Of a DNA stretch of 64,000 nt, positions 60,105 through 64,000 are shown in pieces. The translations under genes and the position numbers were made by a program. Position 1 is the first letter of the stretch, and every line of letters starts with the position of its first letter. Below the pieces are notes generated by a model, which was given only the letters and a program-made list of their open reading frames with translations, was not told the DNA's origin and did no database searches. The DNA comes from Chelatococcus reniformis (GTDB taxonomy: Bacteria; Pseudomonadota; Alphaproteobacteria; Rhizobiales; Beijerinckiaceae): assembly GCF_014640075.1 (NCBI RefSeq), contig NZ_BMGG01000011.1, positions 62,432 to 126,431 of the forward strand, read 5' to 3'.

Positions 60105-60977
60105 ATGTCGATGCTGCCTCAATTGCTTAGCGCGGGCGTCGTCAGCGGCTGCATCTATGCGCTCGTCGCGCTCGGCCTGGTCGTCGTCTTCAAGGCGACC
60201 GGGGTCATCAACTTCGCCCACGGCAGCACCATCCTGATCGGCGCCTATATCGGCGTCACCGCAGTGCGATCGGTCGGCCTGCCCTACCCGGTGGCGTTCG
60301 CCGCAGCCGTCGTGGTCGCGGCGGCCATCGGCTGGATCAGCTATGCCGCCGTTTACAAGCGCCTCCTCGGGGCCCCGCACATGATCCAGGTGTTGGCGAC
60401 CCTCGCGGTCGCCAACATTCTGAGCGGCGCCGCGACGCTCACCTGGGGTTCCGAGAGCTACGGCTTTCCGCCCAGCGCGCGAATGCGGCCGATCATGACC
60501 GAGCCTGTCGTCGTCACCGGGCAGCAGGCGCTCATCGTCGTCGGGGCGCTGATCGTGATGATCGCCCTGACCGCCTATTTCCGCTACGGGCGATCGGGCA
60601 AGGCCATGCGGGCGCTCGCCGAGAACCAGGTCGGCGCCGGTCTGTGCGGCATCCGCACCGATCGGGTGTTCGCCATCTCCATCACGCTCAGCGGGGCGCT
60701 GGGCGCGATCGCGGGCGTGCTCTACGCGCCGCTCACTCTGGTGGATCCCAGCTTCGGCTGGCTGCTGATCAAGGGCTTCGCCGCAGCGGCCGTCGGTGGG
60801 CTGACCAGCCTGCCGGGAGCGGTGGTCGGCGGCATCGTGCTGGGCCTATGCGAAAGCCTCTGGGTGGCGGCTCTGCCGGCGCTGTGGGCCCCCAGCCTCA
60901 GCTATGTGCTGATCATCATCGTGCTGCTCATCAAGCCCACCGGGCTGTTCGGCACATCGGCCGTGCAGAAGCTGTGA
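60105..60977 (+). CDS. livH: branched-chain amino acid-type ABC transporter permease LivH
   Basis: A 290-aa inner-membrane permease with eight hydrophobic segments, opening LPQLLSAGVVSGCIYALVAL and holding VINFAHGSTILIGAYIG and GGLTSLPGAVVGGIVLG. It completes the importer whose livM, livG and livF lie at 53150-55622; four catabolic or binding genes lie between. Six bases separate it from the binding-protein gene. Confidence 0.92.
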   Translation: MSMLPQLLSAGVVSGCIYALVALGLVVVFKATGVINFAHGSTILIGAYIGVTAVRSVGLPYPVAFAAAVVVAAAIGWISYAAVYKRLLGAPHMIQVLATLAVANILSGAATLTWGSESYGFPPSARMRPIMTEPVVVTGQQALIVVGALIVMIALTAYFRYGRSGKAMRALAENQVGAGLCGIRTDRVFAISITLSGALGAIAGVLYAPLTLVDPSFGWLLIKGFAAAAVGGLTSLPGAVVGGIVLGLCESLWVAALPALWAPSLSYVLIIIVLLIKPTGLFGTSAVQKL

Positions 60978-61000
60978 CGCGGCCAACGCAAGGAGGACCC

Positions 61001-62608
61001 ATGCGCATCGCCGGCGACGAGGTACCCTGGGGATCCATGCACGCGCTGCTGCAGGCACGGGCGCGCCGGCACGGCGACGCGCCACGCGTCGACGTGGCCG
61101 GAACGGTCACCTCCTGGGGCGAGATCGACCGCCTGTCCGATCGCGTCGGGGCCGCGCTGGCCCAGCGCGGCGTCGGTCCCGGCGACCGAGTCTGCACGTT
61201 GATGGACGGCCGGATCGAGCAACTGCTGGTGTGGTTCGCGGCGAGCAAGCTCGGCGCCGTCTGGGCTCCGCTCAACTCGGCGCTCGTCGGCGACGACCTG
61301 GCCTACACGATCAGGGACGCGGCGCCCGCGGCGCTCGTCGCCGAGGGCGAGACGGCAGGACGGTTCCGCGACTGGCCCGACGATGTCCCGCTGCCCGCGG
61401 CGCGGTTCAGCGCCGATGTCGCATCCGACGCGTCCGACGCCGGCTTCGGCCCGTTCGCCGAGCTCCTGTCGGATGGCGGCCAGTTGCCCGCGATCGAGGT
61501 GTCGCCGAGCGATCCGGGCGTCATCATCTACACCGGCGGAACGACGGGCCGCCCGAAAGGCGTGGTGCTGCCGCACTTCGCCTTCCTCGCCGCCGGCTAC
61601 CGCTTTCGCGACGCCTTCGACGTGCGGCCCGACGATCGGCAATACTCGGTCCTGCCTCTGTTCCATGTGGGCGGCACCATGCTCGGCATCATGGGGCCGC
61701 TGGTCACCGACATCCCCACGGCGCTCGACCGGCGCTTCAGCGGCACCCGGTTCTGGCAGCGGGCCCGGCAGACCGGCGCCACGCTCATCGACCCGGTCGG
61801 CACCATGGTGTCGCTGCTGTGCGAGTTGCCCGCGACGGCGAGCGACCGCGACCACCAGGTCCGGGCCGGCGTTGGCGTGACCGGTCAGGTGCCGGCGCAC
61901 GTGCCGTCGACGTTCGCGCGCCGCTTCGGCGTGTCGCTCGTCAACCTCTATTCGCTCTCCGAGGCCGGCGGCGTCCTGATCACCTACACCAAGCCTGGCA
62001 GCGTGCGTCCGCAGGCGCACGGCGAGCCCGGCCGGTGGGCCGACTTCCGGGTGGTCGACCGCTTCGATCAGGACTGTGCGGCCGACGCCGTCGGCGAGAT
62101 CGTGCTGCGGCCGCGGGTGCCTTACACCTTCATGCTCCGCTACCACAACGACGCGGAGCGCACGCTCGAATGCTGGTCCAATCTGTGGCTGCACACGGGC
62201 GATCTGGGCAAGCTCGACGCGGATGGGTTCCTCCATTTCATTGGCCGCGCCGCACACTGGCTGCGCTGCCGCGGCGAGAACGTCTCGGCCTACGAGGTCG
62301 AAGCGACCGTGCTGGGTTGCGCCGGCGTTGCCGAGGCCGCGGTGGTCGGCGTGCCGGCGCCGCTCGGCGAAGACGACGTCAAGGTCTTCGTCGTCCGCCG
62401 GCCCGACGCGACGGTGAGCGAGCAGGACATCGTCGATCACTGCGCACGGCGGCTCGCCCGCTTCAAGGTCCCCCGCTACGTCGAATTCGTGGCGTCGTTT
62501 CCGCGCTCGGCCGCCAAGCAGGAGATCGAGCGCCATAAGCTGCGCGCGCTGGGTAACGAGCGGGCCTGGGATGCAAAGGCGTCCGGCTTGGAACCGGGAA
62601 AGATCTGA
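61001..62608 (+). CDS. AMP-dependent acyl-CoA ligase-like protein with altered C-terminal motif
   Basis: A 535-aa ANL protein. The P-loop is YTGGTTGRPKG (Gly for the common Ser); adenylate region LYSLSEAGGV; core LHTGDLGKLDADGFLHFIGRAAHWLRCRGENVS. The C-terminal A10 motif reads RSAAKQEIERHKLR: aligned on HKLR, the catalytic Lys position is Glu and a Lys lies two residues earlier, with one residue inserted. Adenylation may therefore be slow or different. The ATG at 61001 follows AAGGAGGA. Confidence 0.88.
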   Translation: MRIAGDEVPWGSMHALLQARARRHGDAPRVDVAGTVTSWGEIDRLSDRVGAALAQRGVGPGDRVCTLMDGRIEQLLVWFAASKLGAVWAPLNSALVGDDLAYTIRDAAPAALVAEGETAGRFRDWPDDVPLPAARFSADVASDASDAGFGPFAELLSDGGQLPAIEVSPSDPGVIIYTGGTTGRPKGVVLPHFAFLAAGYRFRDAFDVRPDDRQYSVLPLFHVGGTMLGIMGPLVTDIPTALDRRFSGTRFWQRARQTGATLIDPVGTMVSLLCELPATASDRDHQVRAGVGVTGQVPAHVPSTFARRFGVSLVNLYSLSEAGGVLITYTKPGSVRPQAHGEPGRWADFRVVDRFDQDCAADAVGEIVLRPRVPYTFMLRYHNDAERTLECWSNLWLHTGDLGKLDADGFLHFIGRAAHWLRCRGENVSAYEVEATVLGCAGVAEAAVVGVPAPLGEDDVKVFVVRRPDATVSEQDIVDHCARRLARFKVPRYVEFVASFPRSAAKQEIERHKLRALGNERAWDAKASGLEPGKI

Positions 62609-62611
62609 GCC

Positions 62612-63061
62612 ATGCACACGCTTTTCTTCGACGACTTCGAGATCGGACAAGAATTCGTCAGTCCGGGCCGGACAGTCACCGACACCGATCTGTCGCTGTT
62701 CTGCATGCTGTCGGGCGATTGGCATCCGATCCATTCCGACGAGGAGTTCGCCAGGACGACGCCGTTCGGGCGCCGCATCGTCGGCGGCGTCTTCGGCATC
62801 GCGCTCGTCACCGGCATGATGGGGCGCTGGGGCATTTTCGAACGCTCGGTCGAAGCGATGCTGTCGATCGATGATTGGCGCTTCCTGGCGCCGATCTTCG
62901 TGGGCGACACGCTGACCGTGCGCATGACCATCATGGGCAAGAAACCCACCAGCGACGGACGGCGCGGCGTCCTCGATCGCGGCTTCACGATCGTCAACCA
63001 GGCCGGCTCGCCCGTGCAGGAAGGCCGCTCGGCCGCGCTGATCAAGCGCCGCGACGAATAG
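62612..63061 (+). CDS. MaoC-like hot-dog fold hydratase
   Basis: A 149-aa single hot-dog-domain protein. The hydratase-2 motif is SGDWHPIHSD with the catalytic pair Asp36 and His41; His38 stands where Asn is usual. FLAPIFVGDTLTVRM is typical of the core strand. It probably hydrates an enoyl-CoA to the 3-hydroxyacyl-CoA that the thiolase-fold/DUF35 pair would cleave. Three bases follow the ligase stop. Confidence 0.9.
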   Translation: MHTLFFDDFEIGQEFVSPGRTVTDTDLSLFCMLSGDWHPIHSDEEFARTTPFGRRIVGGVFGIALVTGMMGRWGIFERSVEAMLSIDDWRFLAPIFVGDTLTVRMTIMGKKPTSDGRRGVLDRGFTIVNQAGSPVQEGRSAALIKRRDE

Positions 63062-63132
63062 GCCACGCTCGGCCGCAGGCATCGCCCGGCGACTTGCCGG
63101 AATACGCAATCAAGACAGACGGGGAGGATGGG

Positions 63133-64000
63133 ATGAGAACGAACAGGTTGCTTTGCGCTGCCCTCATGAGCCTGGGGCTGGCCACGGCCGGACGGGCCGA
63201 GGACGGCCCCATCAAGCTCGGCGTCCTGAACGACCATTCCGGAGCCTATGCCACGATCGACGGACCAAGCTCGGTCGACGCGGCCCGCATGGCGGTCGAG
63301 GATTTCGGCGGCACCGTCCTCGGCCGCAAGGTCGAGATCATCGGCGCCGACCATCAGAACAAGGCCGACGTCGGCGCCGCCATCGCCCGCAAATGGCTGG
63401 ATGTGGACGGCGTCACCGCCATCGTCGACGTGGCCGTGTCGTCGGTCGCCTTTGCCGTGCAGGAACTGGCGCGCGAGCGCAACAAGATCGTCATCTTCTC
63501 CGGCGCCGGCAGCTCCGACCTCACCGGCAAGGCCTGCTCGCCCACCAGCGTGCACTGGACCTACGATACCTACGCGCTGACGGCGGGAACCGCCGGCGCG
63601 CTGGCCCGGCAGGGCGGCAATTCGTGGTACTTCATCACCTCGGACAACGCTTTCGGGGCCGCGCTTCAGCGCGATGCCACCGCCGCCCTCAAGGCGGCCG
63701 GCGGCAGCGTCGTCGGCACATCGCTGCACCCGGCGCCCACCGCCGACTTCTCCAGCTTCGTGCTGCAGGCGCAGGCTTCGAAGGCCAAGATCATCGCGCT
63801 CGCCAACGCCGGCGACGATACTAAGAATGCGGTCAAGGCCGGTCGCGAATTCGGGCTCAGCGGCCAGCAGCAGATGGTCGGCCTGCTCACCCTGCTACCC
63901 GACGTGCACGGTCTGGGGCTGGAGGCGGCGCAGGGCCTGCTGCTGACCGAGTCGTTCTACTGGAACGCGAACGATGAGGCGCGCGCCTTCTCGAAACGGT
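63133..64000 (+). CDS. ABC transporter substrate-binding protein, Leu/Ile/Val family, group B (cut by window edge)
   Basis: The first 289 residues of a periplasmic binding protein. The ATG at 63133 follows GGGGAGG; signal peptide MRTNRLLCAALMSLGLATAG, cut near RAED. The mature part (IKLGVLNDHSGAYATIDGPS, RMAVEDFGGTVLGRKVEII, ADHQNKAD, SSDLTGKACSPTSVHW) closely parallels the protein at 14480, including the SDLTxKACSPT stretch. The C-terminal lobe lies beyond the window. It is the eleventh gene of the operon and the operon's second binding protein. Confidence 0.92.
   Translation, partial: MRTNRLLCAALMSLGLATAGRAEDGPIKLGVLNDHSGAYATIDGPSSVDAARMAVEDFGGTVLGRKVEIIGADHQNKADVGAAIARKWLDVDGVTAIVDVAVSSVAFAVQELARERNKIVIFSGAGSSDLTGKACSPTSVHWTYDTYALTAGTAGALARQGGNSWYFITSDNAFGAALQRDATAALKAAGGSVVGTSLHPAPTADFSSFVLQAQASKAKIIALANAGDDTKNAVKAGREFGLSGQQQMVGLLTLLPDVHGLGLEAAQGLLLTESFYWNANDEARAFSKR

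Noticed and set aside
60902-63109. 735-codon open frame on the minus strand opposite a CoA ligase and MaoC gene
   Set aside because: Shadow of strong plus-strand genes; composition is rich in Arg, Ala, Gly and Asp as expected for antisense reading.
1-64000. tRNA, rRNA, CRISPR arrays, IS elements or prophage genes
   Set aside because: None was recognised: no cloverleaf, no regular spacer-repeat pattern, no transposase or integrase motifs.

Overview
The window is GC-rich throughout, with tightly packed genes, frequent ATGA or GTGA overlaps and many GTG/TTG starts. It carries two families of intergenic repeats of a kind common in Hyphomicrobiales (Rhizobiales), and nine Leu/Ile/Val-type periplasmic binding proteins. 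I infer an alphaproteobacterium of that order, metabolically versatile and living in soil or water. No rRNA, tRNA, phage, transposase or CRISPR was seen. The window opens inside a MerR-type regulator and closes inside a binding-protein gene.

Layout. 1-5618: partial MerR regulator; an acetyl-type MetA behind a probable SAM-I-class riboswitch; a MarR-MFS efflux pair; and a TetR gene divergent from a CYP108-like cytochrome P450. 5789-11599: two orphan binding proteins, a SulP transporter and a type Ic aspartate aminotransferase. 11940-19920: a Baeyer-Villiger-type flavin monooxygenase, its likely TetR regulator, a binding protein, an SDR and two acyl-CoA ligases. 20217-25690 (minus): VOC protein, BisC-like molybdoenzyme and a pair of acyl-CoA dehydrogenases. 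26127-33653: one operon for a CoA-transferase, a crotonase, a PEP-mutase-family lyase and a complete Liv ABC importer. 33719-41763: GntR regulator, Deg-type protease, three orphan binding proteins and a MuiA-like protein. 41955-48816: a PaaG-like crotonase, then (minus) an amidohydrolase with a BMP-type nucleoside/nucleobase ABC importer. 49462-53013: two TetR genes and a LysR/DMT exporter pair. 53150 to the right edge: an eleven-gene operon.

How they work together. The theme is capture, oxidation and CoA-dependent breakdown of carboxylic or cyclic/branched substrates. Periplasmic binding proteins capture ligands, two Liv importers bring them in, and P450, flavin monooxygenase and SDR oxidise them. 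CoA ligases or a CoA-transferase activate them; acyl-CoA dehydrogenases, crotonases, a MaoC hydratase and a thiolase-fold/DUF35 pair shorten them. Each block has its own TetR, GntR, LysR or MarR regulator. The substrates cannot be read from sequence; terpenoid- or sterol-like acids are a reasonable guess from the P450, the monooxygenase and the Ltp2-like/DUF35/MaoC set.

Most notable points: the last operon, where an importer is split around activation and cleavage enzymes and the thiolase-fold protein lacks the usual nucleophilic cysteine; the excess of binding proteins over permeases (nine to two sets); the S-box-like leader of metA; and matching TetR-like operator candidates on both sides of the monooxygenase/TetR block.
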